IMG/VR virus record: IMGVR_UViG_3300019776_000448
Span: 1-46,740 of that record
Length of the DNA: 46,740 bases
From: a virus
Strand: one strand, 5' to 3'
Within the stretch, counting starts at the first letter, position 1. Every line of letters starts with the position of its first letter. A model generated the notes under the pieces. That model did not search any database and had not been told where the DNA came from. It worked only from the letters and a program-made list of their open reading frames with translations. Positions 37,354 to 45,544 of the stretch are shown here, piece by piece. Both the position numbers and the translations under genes were made by a program.

Positions 37354-37424
37354 ATCTGCCCTTTCCGGGCGGTGTGTGGCACCCTCGCCACACTGGCCGA
37401 GATAAGTCTCGTGCCGTCTTGGCA
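37354..37424 (+). ncRNA. Candidate structured RNA with four hairpins
   Basis: Directly after the promoter come four perfect stems in a row: GCCC/GGGC (37358-37370), GTGTGGC/GCCACAC (37374-37393), CGAGA/TCTCG (37398-37411) and TGCC/GGCA (37412-37424). Stems 3 and 4 can also compete (GGC before stem 3 with GCC of stem 4). No tRNA features such as a 3' CCA, T-loop or acceptor pairing were found and no terminator T-run follows. An untranslated regulatory RNA or packaging-related RNA is possible; a short frame over it (37372-37563) runs into the array and is not convincing. Confidence 0.45.
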
Positions 37425-37437
37425 GCAGCCGAGAAGT

Positions 37438-37689
37438 GTTCCATTGTTCCATCATGATGGAACACAGATGGAACGGTCAGAAGCCCCGTACGACGGACCA
37501 GAGAGCCAAGTGTTCCATTGTTCCATGCATATATACGTATATATTTTTGGTTCGAAAACCTGAATATGGGGGGATATGAGATGGAACGGTGGAACAGAAG
37601 AGGGTACTTGAAGAGAAGCCCCGAGGGACGGGGCCTTTGGACCAGTGGGGTTGTTCCATTGCTGTTCCATTATGGTGGAACGATGGAAC
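37438..37689. repeat. Right array of GTTCCAT/ATGGAAC words, inverted copy of the left array
   Basis: Twelve words at 37438, 37446, 37457, 37468, 37512, 37520, 37581, 37590, 37653, 37664, 37676 and 37683, in the order two forward, two reverse, repeated three times. 37446-37463 is a perfect 18-base palindrome (GTTCCATCATGATGGAAC). The reverse complement of the left array aligns along the whole length, including GTTCCATTGTTCCATGCATA then TATACGTATA, and CCTGAATATG. A GC hairpin lies between words (37618-37634). Neither array is coding by any convincing frame. Confidence 0.9.
37618..37638 (+). terminator. GC hairpin with short T-run inside the right array
   Basis: GCCCCG (37618-37623), loop AGGGA, CGGGGC (37629-37634), then CTTT. 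It could stop transcripts from the promoter at 37319-37347. The left array has a similar GC inverted repeat at the equivalent place (CCCGTC/GACGGG at 15099-15111). Confidence 0.45.
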
Positions 37690-37799
37690 GGATATGACCA
37701 CACCCGTACTACACCTGCAGACTTCCAGACGACAAGGTATCGTCATCCACCACATAGGGCCACACCTCGGTATCGTACGCAAATGCATGAAGGAGAATT

Positions 37800-37850
37800 T
37801 TGACAAGTCTGGTGGAACAGTTGTGGAACACGTTGCGTCTGTGGTACACT
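37800..37850 (+). promoter_or_regulatory. Possible late promoter overlapped by TGGAACA words
   Basis: TTGTGG (37821-37826), 18-base spacer, TACACT (37845-37850) with TGG before it. Two further array words, TGGAACA at 37813 and 37824, cover the -35. A perfect TTGACA at 37800-37805 has no matching -10. Transcription would start at about 37857, at the ATG of the terminase gene, which lacks a Shine-Dalgarno site. The stretch 37690-37857 is otherwise empty of genes. Confidence 0.4.
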
Positions 37851-37857
37851 TCGCGTC

Positions 37858-38553
37858 ATGGCTGGAGTAAAAATCGAACCTTTGCCGGTGGTGGACGTCG
37901 ACGCGGTGGGTGAAGAAACACTGCGCGAGTACGAGCGCCGCGCGGGGATCACGTACGCGATGCTTTACGACATGGTGAAGCAGGACCGTGTTCGTTTTAA
38001 GGAGCGCGGGGTCGAAGAAGACGCCGAGTCATTGATCTTTTGCGTTCCAGGTGTGGAAGGTGTCGGACGTTTACGCAGATTTGAGCGCACCAAGGCCTAC
38101 CGCATGCTGCAAATCCTGGCCGAGTTTCGGGACGGGCCCGAGAACGCGAAGTTCTCCTTAAGACACGCGTACACGTCGGCCGAGGTCAGTCGTGGTGCGA
38201 TGTCCACGTGGAGGGCAGAGCATCCGACCTTCGATCGTCTGATGGAGGACATCCAACTCGAAATGGTCGACACCATGAAAGCCGAGGCCTACCGTCGCTC
38301 GGTGGTCGGACACGACGAGCCGTTGGTACACCAGGGTGTGAAGACGGGTGAAACGATCAAAAAGTATTCCGATTCCCTGCTGCAGTTCACCCTGATGGGA
38401 TACGACGCGAAATTCCGAGCCAAAGACGTAAACGTCGCGGTGTCGGGCTCACTTAACCAGAATGTCAATATTGAGGGACTCCGTGATCGACTTGCCCAGC
38501 GATTACAGGCGGTCGCCAAGTCGAAGGTACAAGGCGAAGAAAGCCCCGATTGA
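37858..38553 (+). CDS. Terminase small subunit
   Basis: 231 residues. The middle and end follow the phage small-terminase pattern: a helix-turn-helix-like KFSLRHAYTSAEVSRGAMST and WRAEHPTFDRLMEDIQLEMV, then VDTMKAEAYRRSVVGHDEPL and DSLLQFTLMGYDAKFRAKDV. The N-terminal 80 residues are extra. It would recognise the packaging site and feed DNA to the large subunit, whose gene follows and overlaps by 92 bases. No Shine-Dalgarno sequence is seen before the ATG, so a leaderless message is possible; the next in-frame ATG would remove conserved parts. Confidence 0.8.
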   Translation: MAGVKIEPLPVVDVDAVGEETLREYERRAGITYAMLYDMVKQDRVRFKERGVEEDAESLIFCVPGVEGVGRLRRFERTKAYRMLQILAEFRDGPENAKFSLRHAYTSAEVSRGAMSTWRAEHPTFDRLMEDIQLEMVDTMKAEAYRRSVVGHDEPLVHQGVKTGETIKKYSDSLLQFTLMGYDAKFRAKDVNVAVSGSLNQNVNIEGLRDRLAQRLQAVAKSKVQGEESPD

Positions 38554-39925
38554 CCCGCACAATTTCTCGGATTTTGTGTCCGAGATGAGCGATCAGGAGG
38601 TGGTGGAGCTTTACTACGACTGGCCGACCTGGGCTCGACCCAACCAGATGGTCCCACCCGGTGAGGATTGGACGATCTGGCTCATTCTTGCCGGTCGTGG
38701 GTGGGGCAAGACTCGGTGTGGTGGTGAATTCGTCCGGTTCCACGTGGAACAAAAGCTCGCTTCACGCATCGCGCTGATCGCCGAAGACGCGGGGGACGCA
38801 CGGGACGTAATGATCGAGGGCGAATCCGGGCTGCTGGCCATATCGCACCCATCCAACCGCCCGAATTGGGTGCCGTCTAAGCGCCGACTCGAGTGGCCGA
38901 ACGGGGCGATCGCGACCATTTACTCGGACAACGATCCTGAGACGCTTCGCGGTCCACAGCACGACCTGTTCTGGGTCGACGAACTCGCGAAGTTTCGCAA
39001 CGCCAAAGAAATGTGGTCGAACCTGATGTTCGGCCTACGCCTCGGCCAACGTCCACGCGGTGTCGTCACCACGACGCCCAAGCCGATTCCGATCGTGCGG
39101 GAGCTTCTCGAAAACCCGCGCGTATTCGTCACTTCAGGGACCACGCATGAGAATTTCGGAAACCTCGCCCCTACCTTTCGTGATGAAATCATCGCCCAGT
39201 ACGAGGGAACTCGACTCGGACGCCAGGAGCTTTACGCCGAGGTCATCGATCCGGAAGATTACGGAATCGTCAAGCGCGAGTGGTTCAAGCTTTGGGACTC
39301 CGATCGGCCATTCCCCGATTTCATGTATATTGTGCAGTCCTACGATTGTGCTTACACCGAAAAGACTATCAATGATCCGACCGCATGTTCTGTCTGGGGA
39401 GTGTTCAGGCCGAGCGAAGATTCACCTATATGCGTGATGCTTATCGACTGCTGGGAGGAGTTCCTTGCCTACCCCGACCTGCGCCCCCGGGTGGTGAACG
39501 AGTACAAAGAGTCCGTGTACGGCGAACCCGGTAAAAAGACCGATTTGGTGCTGGTCGAGGAGAAAGCCTCAGGCATTTCGATCCTCCAGGACCTGCGCTA
39601 CGCCGGGGTGCCTTGCCGTGGCTACAATCCGGGCAGAGCGGACAAAGTGCAACGGCTGCACATCGTGGCGAACATCATCGCTTGTGGCCGAGTCTACATC
39701 CCCGAATCGGTCGTGCACCGGGGGCAGCCGCGTGACTGGGCGGAGAAGCTCGTCTCCCAGATCTGCTCTTTCCCTGAGGCCGAGCGCGACGACTTGACCG
39801 ACACTACCACGCAAGTGCTCCGGCTGTTGAAGGACATGGATTTCTTGCGCATCGACCCGGCCGAAGTCGCGCCGGATTACTACGACGACGAGCGTCCACG
39901 CAGGGTGAACCCTTATGCCCAATGA
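38462..39925 (+). CDS. Terminase large subunit
   Basis: 487 residues. The ATPase has Walker A LAGRGWGKT (76-84), Walker B FWVDE near residue 172 and a coupling TTTPKPIP segment; the C-terminal nuclease has YDCAYTEK, VLVEEKASG and a final acidic region. It is the packaging motor that cuts and pumps DNA into the prohead. The long overlap with the small subunit makes the start uncertain; ATG 38585 would give a shorter form beginning at MSDQEVVELYY, but neither start has a clear ribosome site. Confidence 0.93.
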   Translation: MSILRDSVIDLPSDYRRSPSRRYKAKKAPIDPHNFSDFVSEMSDQEVVELYYDWPTWARPNQMVPPGEDWTIWLILAGRGWGKTRCGGEFVRFHVEQKLASRIALIAEDAGDARDVMIEGESGLLAISHPSNRPNWVPSKRRLEWPNGAIATIYSDNDPETLRGPQHDLFWVDELAKFRNAKEMWSNLMFGLRLGQRPRGVVTTTPKPIPIVRELLENPRVFVTSGTTHENFGNLAPTFRDEIIAQYEGTRLGRQELYAEVIDPEDYGIVKREWFKLWDSDRPFPDFMYIVQSYDCAYTEKTINDPTACSVWGVFRPSEDSPICVMLIDCWEEFLAYPDLRPRVVNEYKESVYGEPGKKTDLVLVEEKASGISILQDLRYAGVPCRGYNPGRADKVQRLHIVANIIACGRVYIPESVVHRGQPRDWAEKLVSQICSFPEAERDDLTDTTTQVLRLLKDMDFLRIDPAEVAPDYYDDERPRRVNPYAQ

Positions 39926-41222
39926 TTTACTTAAAACGGTTGGCGAGTATCTCAACCCCGAGGACCTGCTCACCCTGGCCGGACCGTTGGCCGGGTTCAA
40001 GCCCACGGCCGGGATTACCGCCGCGTTGTACGCACCGAGCTTGAACGAAAACGAGGCCGAGGAGTTGGACAAGCTCCGCGCGATGCGCCCTCCCGCCGCT
40101 GCTCCACGTGAAACAGCACAAACCCCGGAAATGCGCGATTTCGTGAATCGGCTCCGGTACGAGCAGTTCGTGGGGGAATTGCGAAAGCAGTACGGACAAC
40201 ACGCCGATCTCATGCTGCAAGGGATCATCAAGCAGGGGTTGCAGGACGAAGAGCGACAGGCCCGAATGACCGGTCCACGTGCTAAGCCCCCCGCCCCTCC
40301 CGCTGCACGGCACGAGGCGACCGTACCCGAAGGGCGGTTCCGCAGGTACGCCGAGGGCGGCATGATCGAGCATATGACGCCGGATTTCTCCGATGGTGGT
40401 CGGATGATCTATACCGACTCGCTCGATTCCTACGCCGGGGGTGGTGGCGTCAAGGGGAAGACCGTACAGCAGATGGCGGACGAGTTGCTCACCAAAGGCC
40501 TGAAGACCCCGGACCTGTCCAGGCGTGGCTTTATGCGACTGCCCGATCTCGGTGGCCCCAAGGAGTCGAAGCTCCCGGTACCCGCTAAAGACATGGAGCG
40601 TTACCAGACCGAAAAGACCACGGTCGACCCCCTGTCGGGTTCGGTGGAGAAAGTGGTCGAAAAGGTCGCACAAACGCCGATGTCCAGGCGTCAGATGTTG
40701 CAGGGCGCACTCGCCCAAGCTGCGCAAAGGCTTCTGCCCTCCGTGGCTATGCAGCCCGTGAAGGATGTAGCACAATCGGTAGCACAGGAGGTCGCGCAGA
40801 CTGTAGCTCCGAAGGCTTCGCCCACAATGGGTGGTCTGGTCGCTGAGGCTCTCAAAATGGGTCTGGATGAAAATCAAGCCGTAGAATTCGTGCATTCGAT
40901 GTTACCGGGATCGACAAAGAAGATGGTCGCGGATCATCTCGATTACATGTACCCGGTGATGAAAGACCCGTTTGATGTGCTGAGTCACGAGGTGGAATAC
41001 GCTTTGGAGTCTGCCGACGACGTGGATCTCGCGTTTGATGCCGGTAAGCCCGTGCTGGGTTCACCTGTTAAAATTCTGGGCGACATGATCTCACCCAGCG
41101 TAAGCCACAAGGGAATGAATCTTCGGCCGACATTGCGCGGAATACGTCAGGCGAACCCGGAAAAGTACGACGAGATTATGCAAGCGGCGAGAGACGCGGC
41201 TGAATATTTATACGAGCCCTAA
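39915..41222 (+). CDS. Late paralog with two twin-arginine-like motifs
   Basis: 435 residues between terminase and portal. The first 150 residues are helical and unrecognised; RYAEGGMIEH and SYAGGGGVKG introduce a region shared with the early protein at 27318-29360: TVQQMADELLTKGLKTPDL, SRRGFM (202-207), SRRQMLQGALAQAAQR (from 257), AMQPVKDV and a helical end with a VMKDP motif. The Ser-Arg-Arg motifs resemble Tat signals but are internal. Position suggests a virion or assembly protein; function unknown. It overlaps the terminase end by 11 bases. Confidence 0.75.
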   Translation: MPNDLLKTVGEYLNPEDLLTLAGPLAGFKPTAGITAALYAPSLNENEAEELDKLRAMRPPAAAPRETAQTPEMRDFVNRLRYEQFVGELRKQYGQHADLMLQGIIKQGLQDEERQARMTGPRAKPPAPPAARHEATVPEGRFRRYAEGGMIEHMTPDFSDGGRMIYTDSLDSYAGGGGVKGKTVQQMADELLTKGLKTPDLSRRGFMRLPDLGGPKESKLPVPAKDMERYQTEKTTVDPLSGSVEKVVEKVAQTPMSRRQMLQGALAQAAQRLLPSVAMQPVKDVAQSVAQEVAQTVAPKASPTMGGLVAEALKMGLDENQAVEFVHSMLPGSTKKMVADHLDYMYPVMKDPFDVLSHEVEYALESADDVDLAFDAGKPVLGSPVKILGDMISPSVSHKGMNLRPTLRGIRQANPEKYDEIMQAARDAAEYLYEP

Positions 41223-41247
41223 TTCACGTTAAGAATGAAAGCATCCT

Positions 41248-43788
41248 ATGGCCACTAGCACTTTCCCTCAACAGCAGCAGCCAGCGATGACTCCGGGACC
41301 GGAGGACACCGAAGGCCTGATTGTCAACTTGGACGACGAATTCGCGGAGATCGAAGAGCAGCCCGACGGCTCGGCGATCGTCCGGATGCGGGAATTCGCG
41401 GGACCTCAGGAAGACCCGGATTTCTACGAGAATCTAGCGGAGTCGGTACCTTCGTGGGAACTGTCGAAGCTCGCGCTTAAAATGATCGACCTGATCAAGG
41501 CGGATAAAGAAGCGCGGAAGGAACGCGACAAGCAGTACGAAGAGGGGATTCGGCGAACGGGGTTAGGAAAAGACGCCCCGGGCGGTGCGAATTTCGAGGG
41601 TGCGTCCAAAGTGGTGCACCCGGTGATGGCCGAAGCCTGCGTGGACTTTGAATCCAGGGCGATCAAAGAGCTTTTTCCGCCGGATGGTCCCGTACGGACG
41701 AATGTAGTGGGGGACGTCACCGAGGAGCAAAAGAACCGGGCCGAGCGCAAGCGCGATTTCATGAACTGGCAGCTTACGAACCAGATCGTCGAATTCCGCG
41801 ACGAGCAAGAGCAAATGCTCACGCAGCTGCCGCTCGGCGGCTCCCAGTTCCTGAAGCTGTGGTACGACCCACAGAAGAAACGCCCCTGTGCCGAATTCGT
41901 CCCGATTGACAACCTGATCATCCCCTACGCGGCGGGGAGCTTCTACACCGCAAACCGCTGTGCCGAGATGCAGGACATCACCGAACAGATGTTCAATGAG
42001 CGGATCGAGGCGGGGCTTTACCGCGACATTTCGGTCACGAGGGTGGCAGAGGAGCCGGAGCTTACCGAACCCGAAAAGGCGAACCAAAAGGTCGAGGGCA
42101 AGACCTGGACCGACGACGAGGACGGGCTTCGGCGTGTATACCACGTGATGGTGAACATGTCCTGCGAGTGGGACTCGTTTTGCGAAGGCGAAATCGCCCC
42201 TTACATCTTGATGATCGATGAGCAGACGACCGATGTGGTCGGCTGGTACCGGAATTGGGAGGAGGGGGACGACACTCGGACGAAGCTCGACTGGATCATT
42301 GAGTTCAAATTCATCCCCTGGCGTGGGGCGCTGGCAATCGGGTTCCCACATTTGATCGGCGGTATGTCGGCCGCACTCACCGGGTCGCTTCGGGCGCTGC
42401 TCGATACGGCGCACATCAATAACGCGGCGACGATGCTCAAGCTCAAAGGCGCGAAGATTTCGGGTCAAAGCCAAAACGTCGACGTGACCCAGATCACCGA
42501 GATCGAGGGCGCACCGGGGGTGGACGACATTCGGAAGATCGCGATGCCGATGCCTTTCAACCCTCCATCCGAGGTGCTGTTCAAGCTGATGGGGTGGTTG
42601 ACCGATGCCGCGAAAGGCGTGGTGACTACGAGCGAAGAAAAGATCGCTGATATTGCCTCCACCGCTCCAGTTGGCACCACCCAGGCGCTAATCGAGCAAG
42701 GCGCGGCGGTGTTCAGCGCGATTCACGCCCGATTGCACGAGTCCCAAAAGCGGGTGCTGATGGTGCTGCAGCGCATCAACCGCTGGTACCTCGATGAAAT
42801 GGTGATGCACGACGTCCCGGCGGAACTCGAGGTGAAACGCGAGGACTTCAATCGGAATTCGGACGTGATCCCGGTGTCGGATCCGCACATCTTTTCCGAA
42901 ACGCAACGCATGGCGCAGAACCAAGCGGTGCTGGCGCTGATGGACAAGAACCCGGACATTTTCGATCGACGCGCGGTGATCCACCGGGTGTTAAAGCAAA
43001 TGAAGGTGCCGAACATCACCGAAATCATGCCTGCCGTGGCCGAGCCGATGGAGATTAACGCGGCAGAAGAGAATGGAGCGATGGCGATCGGACGAGCAGC
43101 GTTCGCGTACCCGCACCAGAACCACTTGGCACATATTCAAGCGCATTTGGATTTCGCGAAAAACCCAATGCTGGGCGCTAACCCGTTGATCGCTCCGGTC
43201 TTTTTGCCGATGATGGTCGAACACATCAAGCAGCACGTGATCCTTTGGTACCTGGGTCACATGAATGGATATGTCGAGAAAGCACTGGGCAAGAAGCCCA
43301 CCGATTATGATGTCGCCGGGATTACGGGCGAGGTGGACAAGCTTTACGCGTTAGCCTCACAGCACGTGATGATGGACAGTAAAGAGGCCTTCGCGAAAGT
43401 CGCGCCAGTAATCCAGCAGATTCAGCAGGTGTTGCAGCAATTGAAACCTAAGCCCCCAATGGACGGTGGGGACCAAGTGATTCTCGAAACCTCAATGGCC
43501 GAAACTAAGCGTCGCGCCGAGGAGGATAAAGCGCGACTGATGCTCGATGCCGAGACCGAGAAGGGTCGCCTCGCGCTTGACGCCGAGAAGCTCCGTCTGG
43601 ATGCGCTGGCCAAGAATCGTCAGCAGCAAATCGACATCGCGCTCAACGCCAGTGATAACCTGACCGAGGAGCGAATCAAGTCCGCAGAACTTACGCACGA
43701 TGCGCAAAGGCTGCAAACCGAGCAGCTCGAAACTGCTCTCACCGCGCAGGAAAGCGCACAACGTGCACTAGGAGGCACAAATGGCTAA
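41248..43788 (+). CDS. Portal protein
   Basis: 846 residues, as expected for a large P22/SU10-type portal. Recognisable parts are DLIKADKEARKERDKQYEEG, GASKVVHPVMAEACVDFESR, KELFPPDGPVRTNVVG, EFVPIDNLIIPYAAGSFYTA, DWIIEFKFIPWRGALAIGFP and GSLRALLDTAHINNAATMLK. The last 130 residues are a long charged coiled coil (AETKRRAEEDKARLMLDAET), which could form the barrel inside the head. The N-terminus has PDGSAIVRM, also found in the scaffold protein. It forms the dodecameric DNA channel. It starts 25 bases after the previous stop. Confidence 0.93.
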   Translation: MATSTFPQQQQPAMTPGPEDTEGLIVNLDDEFAEIEEQPDGSAIVRMREFAGPQEDPDFYENLAESVPSWELSKLALKMIDLIKADKEARKERDKQYEEGIRRTGLGKDAPGGANFEGASKVVHPVMAEACVDFESRAIKELFPPDGPVRTNVVGDVTEEQKNRAERKRDFMNWQLTNQIVEFRDEQEQMLTQLPLGGSQFLKLWYDPQKKRPCAEFVPIDNLIIPYAAGSFYTANRCAEMQDITEQMFNERIEAGLYRDISVTRVAEEPELTEPEKANQKVEGKTWTDDEDGLRRVYHVMVNMSCEWDSFCEGEIAPYILMIDEQTTDVVGWYRNWEEGDDTRTKLDWIIEFKFIPWRGALAIGFPHLIGGMSAALTGSLRALLDTAHINNAATMLKLKGAKISGQSQNVDVTQITEIEGAPGVDDIRKIAMPMPFNPPSEVLFKLMGWLTDAAKGVVTTSEEKIADIASTAPVGTTQALIEQGAAVFSAIHARLHESQKRVLMVLQRINRWYLDEMVMHDVPAELEVKREDFNRNSDVIPVSDPHIFSETQRMAQNQAVLALMDKNPDIFDRRAVIHRVLKQMKVPNITEIMPAVAEPMEINAAEENGAMAIGRAAFAYPHQNHLAHIQAHLDFAKNPMLGANPLIAPVFLPMMVEHIKQHVILWYLGHMNGYVEKALGKKPTDYDVAGITGEVDKLYALASQHVMMDSKEAFAKVAPVIQQIQQVLQQLKPKPPMDGGDQVILETSMAETKRRAEEDKARLMLDAETEKGRLALDAEKLRLDALAKNRQQQIDIALNASDNLTEERIKSAELTHDAQRLQTEQLETALTAQESAQRALGGTNG

Positions 43789-43951
43789 TACTTCGTACGA
43801 AATCAACGCATCAAAAACGAATCTGCCGTACCATAAGCGGATCGCGATGGGCGAAAAGCTCGACGGTTCGTCCCTGCAATCGAAGGGTAGCGCCGAGCCC
43901 CCCGCCAAGAAGTCTACGGGCGGTGCGCTGTCTTCAATGAAAAAGAAGTAA
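43781..43951 (+). CDS. Small conserved head-module protein (56 residues)
   Basis: ATG 43781 overlaps the portal stop region (43786-43788), with a perfect AGGAGG at 43770-43775. The protein, beginning MANTSYEINASKTNLPYHKR, then IAMGEKLDGSS and ending KKSTGGALSSMKKK, is basic, probably disordered and of a type seen between portal and scaffold in related phages. The strong ribosome site, tight spacing and protein-like sequence support it as a real gene. Function unknown. Confidence 0.8.
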   Translation: MANTSYEINASKTNLPYHKRIAMGEKLDGSSLQSKGSAEPPAKKSTGGALSSMKKK

Positions 43952-43954
43952 AGC

Positions 43955-44140
43955 ATGCGTTACGTCTCGGACTTCGTCGAGGCTCTGAAGTACGAGCAGC
44001 AACGCTTGCGCGATGCAATGGCCGCAGGATCTCCTGCGACTTTTGAGGCCTACCAACGCCTAGTTGGCCAAAATCAAGGGCTTGAAAAAGCTTTGGATAT
44101 CTTAAATAATCTTTTAATGGAAGAGGATTCCGATGACTGA
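43955..44140 (+). CDS. Small helical head-module protein
   Basis: 61 residues, one long helix hairpin (FVEALKYEQQRLRDAMAAGS, YQRLVGQNQGLEKALDILNN) with an acidic end. This type of small protein recurs upstream of scaffolds in short-tailed phages and may be a head-assembly helper. Starts 3 bases after the preceding stop; overlaps the next gene by 8 bases. Confidence 0.75.
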   Translation: MRYVSDFVEALKYEQQRLRDAMAAGSPATFEAYQRLVGQNQGLEKALDILNNLLMEEDSDD

Positions 44141-44564
44141 TTTACCGGAGGCTTCGAATGAAGCCGCTTTGCGGGAAGCATTTCCTGCTGTTGATCCCGG
44201 TGCTGTACCCGTAGGTGGTCGTATTTTGGTCCAGTGGCGTCAAACCCGCAAGACCGTGACCTCTGCTGGGCTGCTTATCGTGGAAGAAACGAAAGAGACC
44301 GAGAAATGGAACAATCAAGTCGCGAAGGTGATAGCGATTGGACCGCTGGCATTTCGAAAACGCGACACCCTCGAACCCTGGCCGGAAGGCAACTGGGTAG
44401 AAGTAGGTGACTTCGTCCGAATGCCTAAGTGGGGTGGTGACCGATGGGAAGTCGTGTATGGCGACCCGAAACTCGGTGAAACCGCGCTGTTCTCGATATT
44501 CAACGACCACGAAGTGATCTCAAAAGTCACGGGTGACCCATTGAAAGTGAGGGCCTTCCTATGA
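44133..44564 (+). CDS. Phage GroES-like co-chaperonin
   Basis: 143 residues. VPVGGRILVQWRQTRKTVTS, AGLLIVEETKETEKWNNQVA, KVIAIGPLAFRKRDTLEPWP, VEVGDFVRMPKWGG and ALFSIFNDHEVISKVTG give the full Cpn10 plan; the mobile loop lies in the KTVTSAGLLIV region. It is longer than bacterial GroES (about 97) by an N-terminal extension and insertions around residues 75-90. It would cap host GroEL to fold a phage capsid protein, as T4 gp31 does. It overlaps the scaffold gene by four bases, which fits that role. Confidence 0.85.
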   Translation: MTDLPEASNEAALREAFPAVDPGAVPVGGRILVQWRQTRKTVTSAGLLIVEETKETEKWNNQVAKVIAIGPLAFRKRDTLEPWPEGNWVEVGDFVRMPKWGGDRWEVVYGDPKLGETALFSIFNDHEVISKVTGDPLKVRAFL

Positions 44565-45544
44565 ACTCGACTGAAAAAGCAGAAATGCAAGTGTCCGTGG
44601 AACCGGACGGCTCGGCGATAGTCGAGATGGTCGCACCTGAAGAGGTGAATGTAGACCAAAAGCTCGAAGAAATCGGCGAACAAAACGGGTTCGTCAGAGC
44701 CGGGGGTGATTCTGAAGACGATGATCCGGAAAGGGAAGCGATTCGGGCGGCAAGGCGCGAGGAGCGGCATCTGAAGAAACGGCTTACCAAGGCCAAGATC
44801 GAAGAGTCGGGTCACGTTATAAACTCATTACGCCGCGAAAACGAGCGGATGGCAGAGCGGTTGGCTGTTTTAGAGAAGCGGACTGCGGGATCCGATCTCG
44901 CCCGGTTGGACAAGGCGATTGAGGATTCGCACGTTCGAATGACCTACGCTAAGATGAAAATCAAAGAGGCGACCGAGCAAGCGGACGGTACCGGCCTCGC
45001 TGAGGCCCAAGAGGCGTGGTACGATGCAAGAAGGCAAACCGAAGCTCTCGAAGCACTTAAACGAAAAGCCGTTCAAACCGGTCCTACTTCGAACGTCCCT
45101 CAGGCTCCGGACCCTTTACTTAAACGGCATGCTTCGGACTGGATGGCTAGGAATGATTGGTACGATCCCAACGGTCGCGACATGGACTCGCAGATCACTA
45201 CCAAGATCGATGAAGCGCTGACGAAAGAAGGGTGGGATCCAAAGACCCCTGATTATTGGGATGAATTGGATAATAGATTGACAAAATACCTGCCTCACAG
45301 GTACAATTCGTCCAGTGTTGATCGTTCAACGTCAAATCGGAGACCTCGGTCTGTGGTAACTAGCTCTGGTAGAGAGTCCGCCTACGGCAATCGCAATGAC
45401 AGTAGCGCAGGATTTCACTTGTCACCAGAACGTGTCGCGGCTATCAAAGAAGCGGGAAGGTGGGATAATCTCGCCGAGCGCAAGAAAATGATCGCTAAGT
45501 ACATGGAATATGACCGCATGCATGATTCGAGGAGAAGCAGATGA
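44561..45544 (+). CDS. Scaffolding protein
   Basis: 327 residues, highly charged and helical with coiled coil (EEIGEQNGFVRAGGDSEDDD, NSLRRENERMAERLAVLEKR) and a basic C-terminus (ERKKMIAKYMEYDRMHDSRR), the usual build of head scaffolds. HASDWMARNDWYDPNGRDMD followed by KEGWDPKTPDYWDELDNRL is a known SU10-like scaffold block. Its N-terminus has PDGSAIVEM, shared with the portal. Position just upstream of head proteins supports the role. Stop overlaps the next start by four bases. Confidence 0.8.
   Translation: MNSTEKAEMQVSVEPDGSAIVEMVAPEEVNVDQKLEEIGEQNGFVRAGGDSEDDDPEREAIRAARREERHLKKRLTKAKIEESGHVINSLRRENERMAERLAVLEKRTAGSDLARLDKAIEDSHVRMTYAKMKIKEATEQADGTGLAEAQEAWYDARRQTEALEALKRKAVQTGPTSNVPQAPDPLLKRHASDWMARNDWYDPNGRDMDSQITTKIDEALTKEGWDPKTPDYWDELDNRLTKYLPHRYNSSSVDRSTSNRRPRSVVTSSGRESAYGNRNDSSAGFHLSPERVAAIKEAGRWDNLAERKKMIAKYMEYDRMHDSRRSR

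Noticed and set aside
37354-37424. Possible tRNA
   Set aside because: Hairpins are present but acceptor pairing, T-loop and CCA end are not; the order and size of stems do not fit a cloverleaf.
37372-37870. Two plus-strand frames in the right non-coding region (37372-37563 and 37589-37870)
   Set aside because: They translate the array words themselves, lack ribosome sites and are not kept in the homologous left array.
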